From: Mesorhizobium sp. WSM4306 | GTDB taxonomy: Bacteria; Pseudomonadota; Alphaproteobacteria; Rhizobiales; Rhizobiaceae | Direction: 5' to 3' | Assembly (NCBI RefSeq): GCF_007003975.1 | Contig: NZ_VFTC01000001.1 | Location: 62,001 to 126,000, forward strand | Length of the DNA stretch: 64,000 nt | In this document: in pieces, positions 27,035 through 35,400 of the stretch | How positions within the stretch are numbered: position 1 is the first letter of the stretch | How the letters are laid out: every line of letters starts with the position of its first letter | Position numbers and translations under genes: made by a program | Notes under the pieces: generated by a model | Seen by the model: only the letters and a program-made list of their open reading frames with translations | Database searches by the model: none | What the model was told of the DNA's origin: nothing

Positions 27035-28198
27035 GTGAACGTGCGTTGGAAGACCGTCCTCGTCCTTGCGTTCGCGCTCGCTGTGGCCGGCTGCGCCGGC
27101 CAGAACACGCATGACCTCCTGAACAAGACAATGGTGTCGGTGCCTGCCTCCGACATCGCGGCCACGCACGAAATCTTCGTTGCGACCACCCGCCAGCCGG
27201 CGACCAAGGATCCTCGCCAGGTGTTCGACGGCGACCGTTCGCTGACCACCAACTACGCCCGCGTCGACGTCACCGTGCCGAAGGTTCACCAGCTCGGCGC
27301 CATCGAGCGCGCCAAGGGTTCGGCCAACTCCAACCCGGCCAGGCAGTTCACCGCCACCGACGTCGTCCACTATGGCGACGCCTCGCAATTCGCCAAGGCT
27401 GTCGGCGCCAACATCGCTATGAACGGCGACCGCGCCCTGGTCTTCGTGCACGGTTTCAACAACGGTTTCGACGACGGCGTCTACCGGCTGACGCAGATCG
27501 CCCACGACACCAAATATCCGGGCACGCCGGTGCTGTTTTCCTGGGCTTCGAGCGGCAAGACCACGGGGTATATCTACGACAAGGAAAGCGCCAACGCCGC
27601 CCGCGACGACCTCGAGGCGACGCTCAGGATGCTGGCCAAGACAAAGGTCAAGAGCATCGACGTCATCGCCCACTCGATGGGCACCTGGGTGACGATGGAG
27701 GCGCTGCGCCAGCTCGCCATCACCGGCGACCGCGATCTCGGCGGCAAGCTCGGCTATGTCGTCCTCGCCTCACCCGACATCGATGTCGACGTCTTCAAGA
27801 AGCAGATGATCCGCTACGGCAAACCCGACAAGCCGTTCGCCATCCTGCTCTCCGCCGACGATCGCGCGTTAAAACTGTCTTCGATCATTTCGGGCGACAA
27901 GCCGCGCGTCGGCGACTATGGCAACGCCGCCGACCTCGCCAGCTATGGCGTGTCGGTGGTCGACCTCAGCCAGACCAAGGGCGGCGACCGCCTGAACCAC
28001 GCCAAATTCGCCGACAATCCGATCCTGGTGCAACTGCTCGGCAACCGCCTGCGCACGCCGGCCGGCCTCGCCTCTGATGAACCCGATCCGGCCCAGCTCA
28101 ACAATATCGGCCAGGGTCTCGGCAAGGCCGTTGGCTCTGTCGCCGAAGTCGTCATCACCACCCCGTTCAAGGTGCTGACCATCGCCACCGGCGGATGA
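27035..28198 (+). CDS. Lipoprotein alpha/beta hydrolase (DUF900 family), copy 2
   Basis: 387 aa. A GTG start after GGGAGGAGCCC; signal NVRWKTVLVLAFALAVAGCA with lipobox VAGC. The hydrolase core parallels copy 1 residue for residue over long stretches: VFVHGFNNGFDDGVYRL, VIAHSMGTWVTMEALRQLAI, LASPDIDVDVFKKQM, then ISGDKPRVGDYGNAADLASY. A C-terminal extension of about 40 residues (DPAQLNNIGQGLGKAVGSVA) is absent from copy 1. Tandem duplication is the simplest explanation. Confidence 0.88.
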   Translation: MNVRWKTVLVLAFALAVAGCAGQNTHDLLNKTMVSVPASDIAATHEIFVATTRQPATKDPRQVFDGDRSLTTNYARVDVTVPKVHQLGAIERAKGSANSNPARQFTATDVVHYGDASQFAKAVGANIAMNGDRALVFVHGFNNGFDDGVYRLTQIAHDTKYPGTPVLFSWASSGKTTGYIYDKESANAARDDLEATLRMLAKTKVKSIDVIAHSMGTWVTMEALRQLAITGDRDLGGKLGYVVLASPDIDVDVFKKQMIRYGKPDKPFAILLSADDRALKLSSIISGDKPRVGDYGNAADLASYGVSVVDLSQTKGGDRLNHAKFADNPILVQLLGNRLRTPAGLASDEPDPAQLNNIGQGLGKAVGSVAEVVITTPFKVLTIATGG

Positions 28199-28210
28199 CA
28201 GCCGGATCCG

Positions 28211-30022
28211 TCAGATAAAAAGGTCGACCTTCTGGAACGTCGTCACGTCGATCAGCCCGACATCGGAAATCCTCAGCTCCGGGATGACCACCAGCGCCAG
28301 CAGCGAGTGCTGCATGTAGGCGTTATTGAGCGAGCAACCCATCTTGCGCATCGCGTCGGTCAGCTTCTCGGCCTTGGCGGCGACGATTTCGGCACGCTCG
28401 TCCGACATCAGCCCGGCGATCGGCATTTCAACCAGCGCCAGTTCCTTGCCCTTTGAAAACAGCACCACGCCGCCACCGACCTCGCCCAGCCGGTTGACGG
28501 CCAGCGCCATGTCTTCCTTGTTGGTGCCGACGCAGATGATGTGGTGGGCGTCATGCGCCACGCTGGAGGCCATGGCGCAGTCGCCCATATAGCCGAAGCC
28601 GGAGACGAAGGCGTTGGTGACGCCGCCCGTACCCTTGTGGCGCTCGACCAGTGCGATCTGGCAGATGTCGTTGCGGCGGTCCATGGCGACCAGCCCGTCC
28701 TCGACCGGCAGGTCTGCCTCCAGCGCCCGCGTCGGCGCCTGGTTCTCGATGACGCCGATGACCCGCACCCTCACCTCATTGGCGCCCTTGGGCGCTACAA
28801 TATCGAAGTCGCCTGCCTTGAGCTTCTTGCCGAGCTTGACCGTGTTCTTGGCCGTCTTCGGATAGTCATAGGCCGGAATGTCGATCTCGAGCTTGCCGGC
28901 CTTGGCCAGCCTGGCGCCGCGGCCATAGACCTCGTCGATGGTCATGGCGGCGAGATCGGAGACGATCAGCAGGTCGGCCAGCCGTCCCGGCGCGATCGAA
29001 CCGATCTCGCGCTCAAGCTTGAAATGCTGGGCGGTGTTGAGCGTCGCCATCTGGATCGCCGTCACCGGCTTCAGCCCCTGTTGGATGGCGTGGCGCACCA
29101 CCCGGTCCATATGGCCTTCATGCACCAGCGTGCCGGAATGGCTGTCGTCGGTGCACAGGATGAAATTGCGCGGGTCGAGCCCGCTCTCCGTCACCGCCTT
29201 GATCTGCGAGGCGACATCATACCAAGCCGAGCCGAGCCTGAGCATCGCCTTCATGCCCTGGCGCACGCGCGCGATCGCATCCTCGGCGCGCGTACCCTCA
29301 TGGTCGTCCTCCGGACCGCCGGCGACATAGCCGTGGAACGGCAGGCCAAGATCGCGCGAGGCATAGTGGCCGCCGACCGTCTTGCCGGCCTTGACCGTCG
29401 CAGCGATCTCGCCCGACATCACCGGATCGTTGGCGGCGACACCGGGGAAATTCATCACCTCGCCGAGCCCGATGATGTTCTCCCAGGTCATCGCTTCAGT
29501 GACGTCGGCAACCGTCAGTTCGGCGCCGGCATGTTCCAGCCCGGGTGCCGACGGCACGCAGGACGGCATCTGGACGTGCACGTTGATGGGCATGGCGACA
29601 GCTTCGTCATGCATCAGCCGCACACCGGGAAGCCCCAGCACATTGGCGATCTCATGCGGGTCGATGAACATCGAGGTGGTGCCATGCGGGATGACGGCCC
29701 GGCAGAACTCGGTCACCGTCACCATGCCGCTCTCGACATGCATATGCGCATCGCAAAGGCCGGGTACGAGATAGCGGCCGCCGGCGTCGACCACCTTGGT
29801 GCCCTGGCCGATGGCGTGGCTGGCATTCGGCCCGCAATAGGCAAAGCGACCACCGGCAATGGCGATGTCGGTGCCGGCGATGATCTCGCCCGAATGCACA
29901 TTTACCCAGCGGCCGTTGCGAATGACGAGATCGGCCGGCTTGCGGCCGGTCGCGACATCGACCAGATGCGTTGCCATCTCGGTCCAAGGCCTGGGTTTCG
30001 TCGCGTGCGCGGTCTTTGCCAT
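28211..30022 (-). CDS. ade: Adenine deaminase
   Basis: 603 aa. An amidohydrolase that deaminates adenine to hypoxanthine for purine salvage. Seen are the metal-site motif DAHMHVESGMVT, ATLNTAQHFKLEREIGSIAPGRLADLL, FILCTDDSHSGTLVHEGH with an active-site Asp, and a C-terminal domain with HDAHHIICVGTN. AGGAG stands before the ATG at 30022, which also gives the usual length; the frame extends upstream without family resemblance. Confidence 0.95.
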   Translation of the reverse strand: MAKTAHATKPRPWTEMATHLVDVATGRKPADLVIRNGRWVNVHSGEIIAGTDIAIAGGRFAYCGPNASHAIGQGTKVVDAGGRYLVPGLCDAHMHVESGMVTVTEFCRAVIPHGTTSMFIDPHEIANVLGLPGVRLMHDEAVAMPINVHVQMPSCVPSAPGLEHAGAELTVADVTEAMTWENIIGLGEVMNFPGVAANDPVMSGEIAATVKAGKTVGGHYASRDLGLPFHGYVAGGPEDDHEGTRAEDAIARVRQGMKAMLRLGSAWYDVASQIKAVTESGLDPRNFILCTDDSHSGTLVHEGHMDRVVRHAIQQGLKPVTAIQMATLNTAQHFKLEREIGSIAPGRLADLLIVSDLAAMTIDEVYGRGARLAKAGKLEIDIPAYDYPKTAKNTVKLGKKLKAGDFDIVAPKGANEVRVRVIGVIENQAPTRALEADLPVEDGLVAMDRRNDICQIALVERHKGTGGVTNAFVSGFGYMGDCAMASSVAHDAHHIICVGTNKEDMALAVNRLGEVGGGVVLFSKGKELALVEMPIAGLMSDERAEIVAAKAEKLTDAMRKMGCSLNNAYMQHSLLALVVIPELRISDVGLIDVTTFQKVDLFI

Positions 30023-30160
30023 AGGAGACTCCTGTTTGCCCGACTGTGCCAAGCCGGCATGGCTTTGACCAGCGATTGCGGGCGAAATCCGTTCGGCGAG
30101 GTATATTTGTGCCGGCACTTATGCTATAGTTTTTTACATGGTGCTGATTTGCGCCAATGA

Positions 30161-30182
30161 CCCGCCGCGAGGCGGGTTTTTT
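30161..30182 (+). terminator. Intrinsic terminator without an obvious upstream gene
   Basis: CCCGCC-GCGA-GGCGGG followed by TTTTTT. The nearest upstream gene is adenine deaminase, on the other strand. The terminator therefore ends either a short plus-strand transcript beginning near 30080-30130 or nothing at all. Confidence 0.75.
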
Positions 30183-30367
30183 GTTGCGATTGCCGTCACA
30201 GGCGGAACCGGACGCGTTGCGGCGGGCGGCACGGATTGAATTTTCAATTCACGCCGCCAGCCCGAAACCCCGTTCGTTGACTCCGCAGACGGGAAAACTG
30301 TTAAATCGACCTTCGCAATCGTCCGAGGCCGAAACGACCCGAGGACGAAACCTCCTGAGGTGAAGTC

Positions 30368-31219
30368 ATGGCCCGGTTCCTGAAAGCGTTCGTCTTCGTC
30401 ACCCTGTTCCTGATCTCGGCCGGCTTTGCATCCGCCGAGGAGCGCTGGCTGACGCTGCCGGAGCCGGCGGCGATGCCCAAACCGGATCAGAGCGGCTATG
30501 CGCCGGTCAACGGCATCCAGATGTCCTATGCCGTTTTCGGCGCCGGGGATCCGATCCTCCTGATCCATGGCGGTCTTGGCCACGCCGATATCTGGGCAAG
30601 CCAGGTGGCGACGATGTCCAAGACCCACAAGGTGATTATCGCCGACACCCGCGGCCACGGCCGATCCACGCGCACCGAACAGCCTTACGGCTACGACCTG
30701 ATGGCGTCCGACTATCTGGCCCTGCTCGACTACCTCAAGATCGACAAGACCGCTCTTGTCGGCTGGAGCGATGGCGGCATTATCGGTATCGACATCGCGC
30801 TGCATCATCCGGAGCGGCTGACCAGGCTCTTTGCGCAAGCCGCCAATGTCACCACCGACGGCGTCGATCCCGGCGTGATGACCAACAAGACCTTTGCCGC
30901 CTACATCGACCGTTCTGGCCGCGACTACAAGAAGATGTCGAAGACTCCCGACCAGTACGATGCCTTCGTGGCGCAGATCAGCCATATGTGGGAGTCGGAG
31001 CCGGCCTGGACCAAGGAACAGCTCGGCAAGATCACCACGCCGACCGCGATCGTTGCCGGCGATCATGACGAGGCGATCAAGCGCGAACACACAGAATACA
31101 TGGCCTCCGTCATTCCGGGCGCCAAGCTCATCATCCTGCCCAATGCCAGTCATTTCGCCATGCTGCAGGCGCCGGACGAATACAGTCAGGCGGCGCTGGA
31201 CTTCATCGACGCCAAATAG
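30368..31219 (+). CDS. Exported alpha/beta hydrolase
   Basis: 283 aa. A signal peptide (MARFLKAFVFVTLFLISAGF, ASAEE) precedes an alpha/beta-hydrolase fold: ILLIHGGLGHADIWASQ, IIADTRGHGRSTR, nucleophile elbow VGWSDGGIIG, acid in GDHDEAI and His in NASHFAML. The Ser-Asp-His triad is complete. It is predicted periplasmic; the substrate is unknown. GAGGTGAAGTC lies before the ATG. Confidence 0.9.
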   Translation: MARFLKAFVFVTLFLISAGFASAEERWLTLPEPAAMPKPDQSGYAPVNGIQMSYAVFGAGDPILLIHGGLGHADIWASQVATMSKTHKVIIADTRGHGRSTRTEQPYGYDLMASDYLALLDYLKIDKTALVGWSDGGIIGIDIALHHPERLTRLFAQAANVTTDGVDPGVMTNKTFAAYIDRSGRDYKKMSKTPDQYDAFVAQISHMWESEPAWTKEQLGKITTPTAIVAGDHDEAIKREHTEYMASVIPGAKLIILPNASHFAMLQAPDEYSQAALDFIDAK

Positions 31220-31334
31220 AGAATAGCGCGCAGCAACAGGCGTATTTCGATTGTTGAACAATGGGTTCCGTTTTGCGGCGAATAGGGTTACCTTCCGGCA
31301 AGACGTCTTCTGAACCGCCATTTCGGAGAACTCA

Positions 31335-31991
31335 ATGCGTCGCCTGACGTTCGCAAGTGCGCTGATTGTTCTGGCCGCGCCGGCTTTTGCCGCCGACCCT
31401 ATGGCAGTGCCGATGACCGAACCGGGCTTCGACTGGACCGGCTACTACGCCGGCCTGCAGGCCGGCTATGGCTGGGGCCAATCCGACATATCAGTGACGG
31501 AAGACGCGCCGTTTGCCATCACGCCCGACATTGACGGCGGTTTCGTCGGCGGCCATGTCGCTGGCCTCTGGCAGTTCGACCAGGCGGTTATCGGCGCCGA
31601 GGCGGAGCTCAACTATTCCTCGATCGACGGCAAGGCGGAATCTGGCCTTGGAAGCATATTTGGCACCGACATCAAGTGGTTCGGGTCGGTCAACGCCAAG
31701 GCGGGGTTCGCCATGGACCGCCTGCTGGTCTATGGCGTTGGCGGCGTCGCTTTTGCCGGCATCGAAACGTCGCAAGTCGCGGGGGCGTCATTCGCCAGCA
31801 CGCGCACGAACGTCGGCTGGACCGTGGGTGCCGGCGTCGACTACGCGCTGACCGACAAGTTCATCGTCGGCGCGCAGTATCGCTACTATGATTTCGGCTC
31901 CGAGCACTATGACGTGCCGGAACCCTTCAACGACCGCGATCAGGACGTGAAGCTGAACACGGTCGGCATCAACCTCAGCTACAAGTTCTGA
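31335..31991 (+). CDS. Outer-membrane beta-barrel protein (Omp25/Omp31 type)
   Basis: 218 aa. Signal peptide MRRLTFASALIVLAAPAFAA, then FDWTGYYAGLQAGYGWG, the typical first strand of this family, followed by alternating amphipathic strands and the C-terminal INLSYKF with terminal Phe for barrel assembly. It is expected to be an eight-stranded outer-membrane protein. The upstream 115 bp contain its promoter. Confidence 0.9.
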   Translation: MRRLTFASALIVLAAPAFAADPMAVPMTEPGFDWTGYYAGLQAGYGWGQSDISVTEDAPFAITPDIDGGFVGGHVAGLWQFDQAVIGAEAELNYSSIDGKAESGLGSIFGTDIKWFGSVNAKAGFAMDRLLVYGVGGVAFAGIETSQVAGASFASTRTNVGWTVGAGVDYALTDKFIVGAQYRYYDFGSEHYDVPEPFNDRDQDVKLNTVGINLSYKF

Positions 31992-32356
31992 GCGTGCTCA
32001 GCGACTGAGATTCTGGCCACAACCCATTGTTCTAGTGCATGTCGCCCAGAAGTGTGCTGCGGTTCTGGGACAACGACACGCATCAAGACAAAGACTTAAA
32101 GCGCGTCGCTTGAATCCGTTTCAGCGCGACGCGCTTTAAAATCACGAACCACCTTTATGAATTCGAGTGGCGACACTCGGCAAAAGATGGCTTGACGGGT
32201 TTTCGCCGGCGTCTGAAAAGGGCTGGCCGAGACGCGGTCAGATTAAGTCCGGGCTGCTGTTTTGCGACGACGCATCGCCAGGATATTTTTCTGATTTCTG
32301 CGCAAAGAGAAAGCCCGCCGCGGTTTGCGACAGGCTCTTTATGAGACTTCAGAGGA
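31992..32356. other. Gap between two outer-membrane protein genes, with one palindrome
   Basis: 365 bases between convergent genes. The palindromic repeat at 32098-32137 lies here. The rest gives no convincing gene; a transcript terminator is not obvious. Confidence 0.5.
32098..32137. repeat. Perfect 12-bp-stem palindromic repeat
   Basis: AAAGCGCGTCGC and GCGACGCGCTTT form a perfect stem around about 16 nt (TTGAATCCGTTTCA). The same family is seen at 10697-10730 and, shortened, at about 34522 (TAAAGCGTGTCGCT). It could fold as a hairpin in RNA or serve as a dispersed DNA element. Confidence 0.7.
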
Positions 32357-33019
32357 CTAGAATTTGTAGGCGATGCCGAGGCGAACCTCGTTGGTTTTCA
32401 GGTCAACTTCCGCACCGAAATCCCCAAATGATTCGTTGCCGAAGTCAGTATAGCGATACTCGGCGCGCAGCAGCAGATTGTCGGTCATGGCATAATCCAA
32501 GCCCACGCCTATCGTCCATCCTGTGAACGTATCTCCGAACGATGGCCCACCGCCATTATTGCTTATGTCGATGTCGCCAAATGCAACGCCACCGGCGATA
32601 TAAGGAAGAAAGCGATCAGCGGCATAGCCTAGACGGAGTCTTGCCGCCCCACTCCAATTGAGTTCTTCGGTGGCAGTGACGCCGCCCGGGGCTGGGACAC
32701 CAGGAGCGAGGAATATTTGGCCGCTGCCATCAACATTCGCAGACACGAAGTCCAGTTCCGCACCAATCACGATGTTGTTCGACATCTGATAGTTGTAACC
32801 GGCGTAAACACCCCCAAGGAACCCGTCAGGGTCTGTCTCGACAAAGCCCGGTCCACCGATCTGGTCGATGTTGCCATCACCCCAAGCATAGCCTGCCTGA
32901 AGGCCGATATACCCGCCCGTCCAGCTAAACACCGGCGCGGCTTCTGCAATGATGGCATCGGCAGCAAAGGCCGAAGACGCCAGCAGCGAGAACGACAAAG
33001 CAAGAAGCAGCTTCTTCAT
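32357..33019 (-). CDS. Outer-membrane beta-barrel protein (Omp25/Omp31 type)
   Basis: 220 aa. Signal peptide MKKLLLALSFSLLASSAFAA, then FSWTGGYIGLQAGYAWGDGN. Strand segments follow, ending VRLGIAYKF with the C-terminal Phe. AAGGGGG lies before the chosen ATG; a longer frame to 33163 would precede the signal peptide. It is the second barrel of this type in 2 kb, convergent with the first, and its base composition is lower in GC, which may reflect separate ancestry. Confidence 0.9.
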   Translation of the reverse strand: MKKLLLALSFSLLASSAFAADAIIAEAAPVFSWTGGYIGLQAGYAWGDGNIDQIGGPGFVETDPDGFLGGVYAGYNYQMSNNIVIGAELDFVSANVDGSGQIFLAPGVPAPGGVTATEELNWSGAARLRLGYAADRFLPYIAGGVAFGDIDISNNGGGPSFGDTFTGWTIGVGLDYAMTDNLLLRAEYRYTDFGNESFGDFGAEVDLKTNEVRLGIAYKF

Positions 33020-33099
33020 CACAACCCCCTTGTAACCTACCCTTTCGTAGCAGAGCGCGCCGGTACGTGCAGTTGTATTTCCGCCACAGTTGACCGAAT

Positions 33100-33471
33100 T
33101 CAAATTGCGAATAGCGCGGCCTGGGTTAGCCGCCAAGCCGTCGTCGTGAGTGAAAGACCGCATCGAGTCTGCCCTGAGCCGCAGAAACCGTTCTTGGTGT
33201 AGAAGCGAATGCCGCCTTCGTCCTTGATGATCCGGATGCGGTAACCGTCGAATTTGCAGAGCTTAGAGGAAAGAGCGACACGGCTCAGGTTCAAGGTTCC
33301 AAAGTCGAAGGACGGCATCCGCACCATACCGTTGCCGACGAGCGTCATCGATGCGCCAAAGGCACAGGAAGCGCCAGCTTGAGCAGCGCATCGCCCTGGG
33401 GTTGGGGAAGCCTGGGAAAGATGCTCTCGTGTTTGCAGGCACAGGTGGAGGGAACTATGAACAGCAAACAC
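33100..33471 (-). CDS. Doubtful short protein or gene remnant
   Basis: An open frame of up to 123 codons. The central part (MVRMPSFDFGTLNLSRVALS, then YRIRIIKDEGGIRFYTKNGF) has a protein-like composition, while both ends look random. It may be a small gene starting at an inner Met or a fragment of one. I do not recognise it. Confidence 0.3.
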   Translation of the reverse strand: MFAVHSSLHLCLQTREHLSQASPTPGRCAAQAGASCAFGASMTLVGNGMVRMPSFDFGTLNLSRVALSSKLCKFDGYRIRIIKDEGGIRFYTKNGFCGSGQTRCGLSLTTTAWRLTQAALFAI

Positions 33472-33504
33472 AACAATGCAGGGTCGCCGACCTTGGGTTA
33501 CTTG

Positions 33505-33864
33505 TCACTGCGGAACTTCGACGGTAATCTTGATTGCGGCATAGTAGGCCGCAACATTGGCAATGTCTTCGTCGTTCAGCTTCTTGACGACCAGCGACAT
33601 CATTTGACTCTTGCGCTCTCCGGCTTTGTAAGCCATCAGCGCGTGGACGAGATAGTCGTACTTCTGCCCGGCGATATTGGGCGTATACGACATTTTGCCG
33701 AGGCCATCCTTGCCGTGGCACATTTGGCATTGCTCCATGACTTTCCGGCCAGCGGTGCTGTCGCCTGCCTGCGCAAATGACGACGTGACCACGAGGGCAG
33801 CCAGGCCAAGGATCAAACCGCGCATACTATCCGCTCGGACGTGCCGAGTGAGTTTCTTGATCAT
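33505..33864 (-). CDS. Exported c-type cytochrome
   Basis: 119 aa. Signal peptide around MRGLILGLAALVVTSSFAQA, haem-binding CQMCH at about residues 46-50, axial Met in QMMSLVVKKL, and a closing DEDIANVAAYYAA. This is a class I small cytochrome of the kind that serves as periplasmic electron carrier. The first Met is preceded by GGAGAGCTTCG. A Met 13 codons later would give a more usual signal peptide length. Confidence 0.9.
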   Translation of the reverse strand: MIKKLTRHVRADSMRGLILGLAALVVTSSFAQAGDSTAGRKVMEQCQMCHGKDGLGKMSYTPNIAGQKYDYLVHALMAYKAGERKSQMMSLVVKKLNDEDIANVAAYYAAIKITVEVPQ

Positions 33865-34155
33865 CGAAGCTCTCCCATCGGTTGACCAACATATTCGATC
33901 TAAGAGCTTTCCGAGCGCCTAGCTGTGAGCGACGGCAAGCGCGATCAAAATGAACCTCATGTGTCAGAAAGTTTGCGCCTCCAGTCGAATATTAGCAAGC
34001 GCTTGACTGATGCCCGCACTGGGACGTCGTTCATGGTTTTGGCATCATGCCGGCGTTTCATCGCTTCGCCTCAAGGTCGGCTTCCAGTCACGGTTGCGCG
34101 CTTGCTGCTGGCCTTCGTAGTCTGGAATGCATGTGAAGATCGCCGGCCGGCGATC

Positions 34156-34318
34156 ACGGCCCGCATCGCCAGCGGGCTCGACGTGGTTGCAATCAGCCGG
34201 CGTCTAGGGCATGCGTCACCAGTGGTCACGCTGTCGGTTACGCCCACCTGTTCAAGGGTCGGACGAAGGCGCTGTGGCGGCGATCGAAGCTGCGATGAGA
34301 ACGGGCGCAGAACAGTAA
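34156..34318 (+). pseudogene. Remnant of a tyrosine site-specific integrase (C-terminal end)
   Basis: The frame reads ARIASGLDVVAISRRLGHAS followed by PVVTLSV, the conserved region around the catalytic His of phage-type integrases. A +1 shift continues as GYAHLFKGRTK, and another shift as AVAAIEAAMRTGAEQ and stop. Two frameshifts are therefore needed to restore the family C terminus, and the N-terminal part is absent. It lies 83 bp upstream of the tRNA-Leu gene. Confidence 0.8.
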
Positions 34319-34401
34319 TCCGGCCTTTCGGTGCCAATCCGGTCCCAACTGGGCTAGCATGGCTGGACCTTTATGCGCTTAAGTGCTTGAAATCGCAGCC
34401 T

Positions 34402-34487
34402 GCGGACGTGGCGGAATTGGTAGACGCAAGGGACTTAAAATCCCTCGATCTCTGATCGTACGGGTTCGATTCCCGTCGTCCGCACCA
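34402..34487 (+). tRNA. tRNA-Leu (anticodon UAA)
   Basis: 86 nt including encoded CCA. The acceptor stem GCGGACG pairs with CGTCCGC, followed by discriminator A and CCA. The D-arm region is TGGCGGAATTGGTAGACGCA. The anticodon loop CTTAAAA (anticodon TAA at 34436-34438) sits on the AGGGA/TCCCT stem. A long variable arm (CTCGATCTCTGATCGT region) and the T-arm GGGTTCGATTCCC complete the class II leucine structure. It decodes UUA, a rare codon in this GC-rich DNA. Confidence 0.97.
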
Positions 34488-34536
34488 CGTTGAAATCATT
34501 GTAGAAAACATGACTTGCCCCTAAAGCGTGTCGCTA

Positions 34537-34680
34537 TTAATTGGCCTCATATCCGGCAGCCTTGAAGAAGTTTCTGCATTCGGCTGGCTCGAACAGGCGG
34601 CAGATATCGCCGAGCCCCTGGCAGAGTGCGTCGAAGGTTCTGGCCGCCTTACGAGCAAGGGTCGACACATTGGCTTTCTC
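34537..34680 (-). pseudogene. Remnant of an IS630-family transposase (C-terminal end)
   Basis: 47 codons ending in a stop read EKANVSTLARKAARTFDALC, then GLGDICRLFEPAECRNFFKA, then AGYEAN. This matches the C terminus of IS630-family transposases, in which an LF.P.EC..F.KAAGY ending is usual. The catalytic DDE region is gone. No inverted repeats or target-site duplication were recognised. Confidence 0.8.
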
Positions 34681-34830
34681 CCATCGGGGAATAAGTCGAG
34701 CGGGGGAATCGTTAGAATCTTAGCCGACAGAGGGTAAGGCAAAAGGGATCCTAGTTGTCCCTTCAATTGAAGCGGCCAGATCCGACTGTCGCTCGATCTG
34801 GCCCTGAGCTTCGCTGGGAGGAGATCAGAG

Positions 34831-35388
34831 ATGAAAACGGTTGTTTCGACCCCTTTTACACGACGAGGCGTCGTCGCTGTCGCTGTGTTGGCGGCGGCCG
34901 CCGCGTCAGCGGCTGTATTGCCGGTCCACAATGCACTTGCGCAGACCAAGCAAGCCGCGCCTGAGAAAAGTCTGTATGAGCGGCTGGGTGGCGTGTTCGC
35001 CATAGCTGCCGTGGTGGACTATTTCAGCGACGCCGTCGTGAAGAATCCAATTGTCGGCCAGAAGTCCAAGAACCCGCAACTACGGGAATGGCACACCAAG
35101 AACCTCGAACGGCTGCCTGGCCTCAAGTTCATGCGCACGCTATGGGTCTGCGACGTTTCGGGTGGCCCCTTTAAGTTTGTGGCCACCAAGCCGGGCACGA
35201 CGCCGCTCGGCCTTGAGGAGGCCCACCGCCGCCTGAAAATCTCGCCTGCGGAATTCGATGAGGTCGCGGCGGAACTCGGGCGTACCCTGGACCACTTTAA
35301 GGTTCCCAAGCCCGAGAAGGACGAGGTTCTGGCAGCCTTCGCCGCGCACAAAGACGAGGTTACCGCCGGCTTCCGCGGAAAGAGCTGA
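34831..35388 (+). CDS. Exported group I truncated haemoglobin
   Basis: 185 aa. The globin domain (about 46-170) begins SLYERLGGVFAIAAVVDYFS and has KNPIVGQKSKNPQLREWHT, then GLEEAHRRLKISPAEFDEVA with the probable proximal His. Such proteins bind O2 or NO, or sense ligands. The first 38 residues contain FTRRGVVAVAVLAAAAASAA and a Leu-Ala-Gln cleavage region, so the protein is predicted to be exported, perhaps by Tat because of the twin Arg. GGGAGGAG lies before the ATG. Confidence 0.87.
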   Translation: MKTVVSTPFTRRGVVAVAVLAAAAASAAVLPVHNALAQTKQAAPEKSLYERLGGVFAIAAVVDYFSDAVVKNPIVGQKSKNPQLREWHTKNLERLPGLKFMRTLWVCDVSGGPFKFVATKPGTTPLGLEEAHRRLKISPAEFDEVAAELGRTLDHFKVPKPEKDEVLAAFAAHKDEVTAGFRGKS

Positions 35389-35400
35389 AGTCGCTTGGGT

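Noticed and set aside
28541..30160. 539-codon plus-strand frame opposite adenine deaminase
   Set aside because: Antisense shadow; composition typical of complements of GC-rich coding DNA.
30134..31321. 395-codon minus-strand frame opposite the exported hydrolase
   Set aside because: Antisense shadow; the plus strand has a signal peptide and a full hydrolase triad.
33925..34455. 176-codon frame running through the integrase remnant into the tRNA gene
   Set aside because: It reads through the tRNA gene and only a short part resembles integrase; annotated instead as pseudogene plus tRNA.
34521..35003. 160-codon minus-strand frame overlapping the globin start
   Set aside because: The IS630 similarity lies in a different frame of the same stretch, and the rest is antisense to the globin gene.
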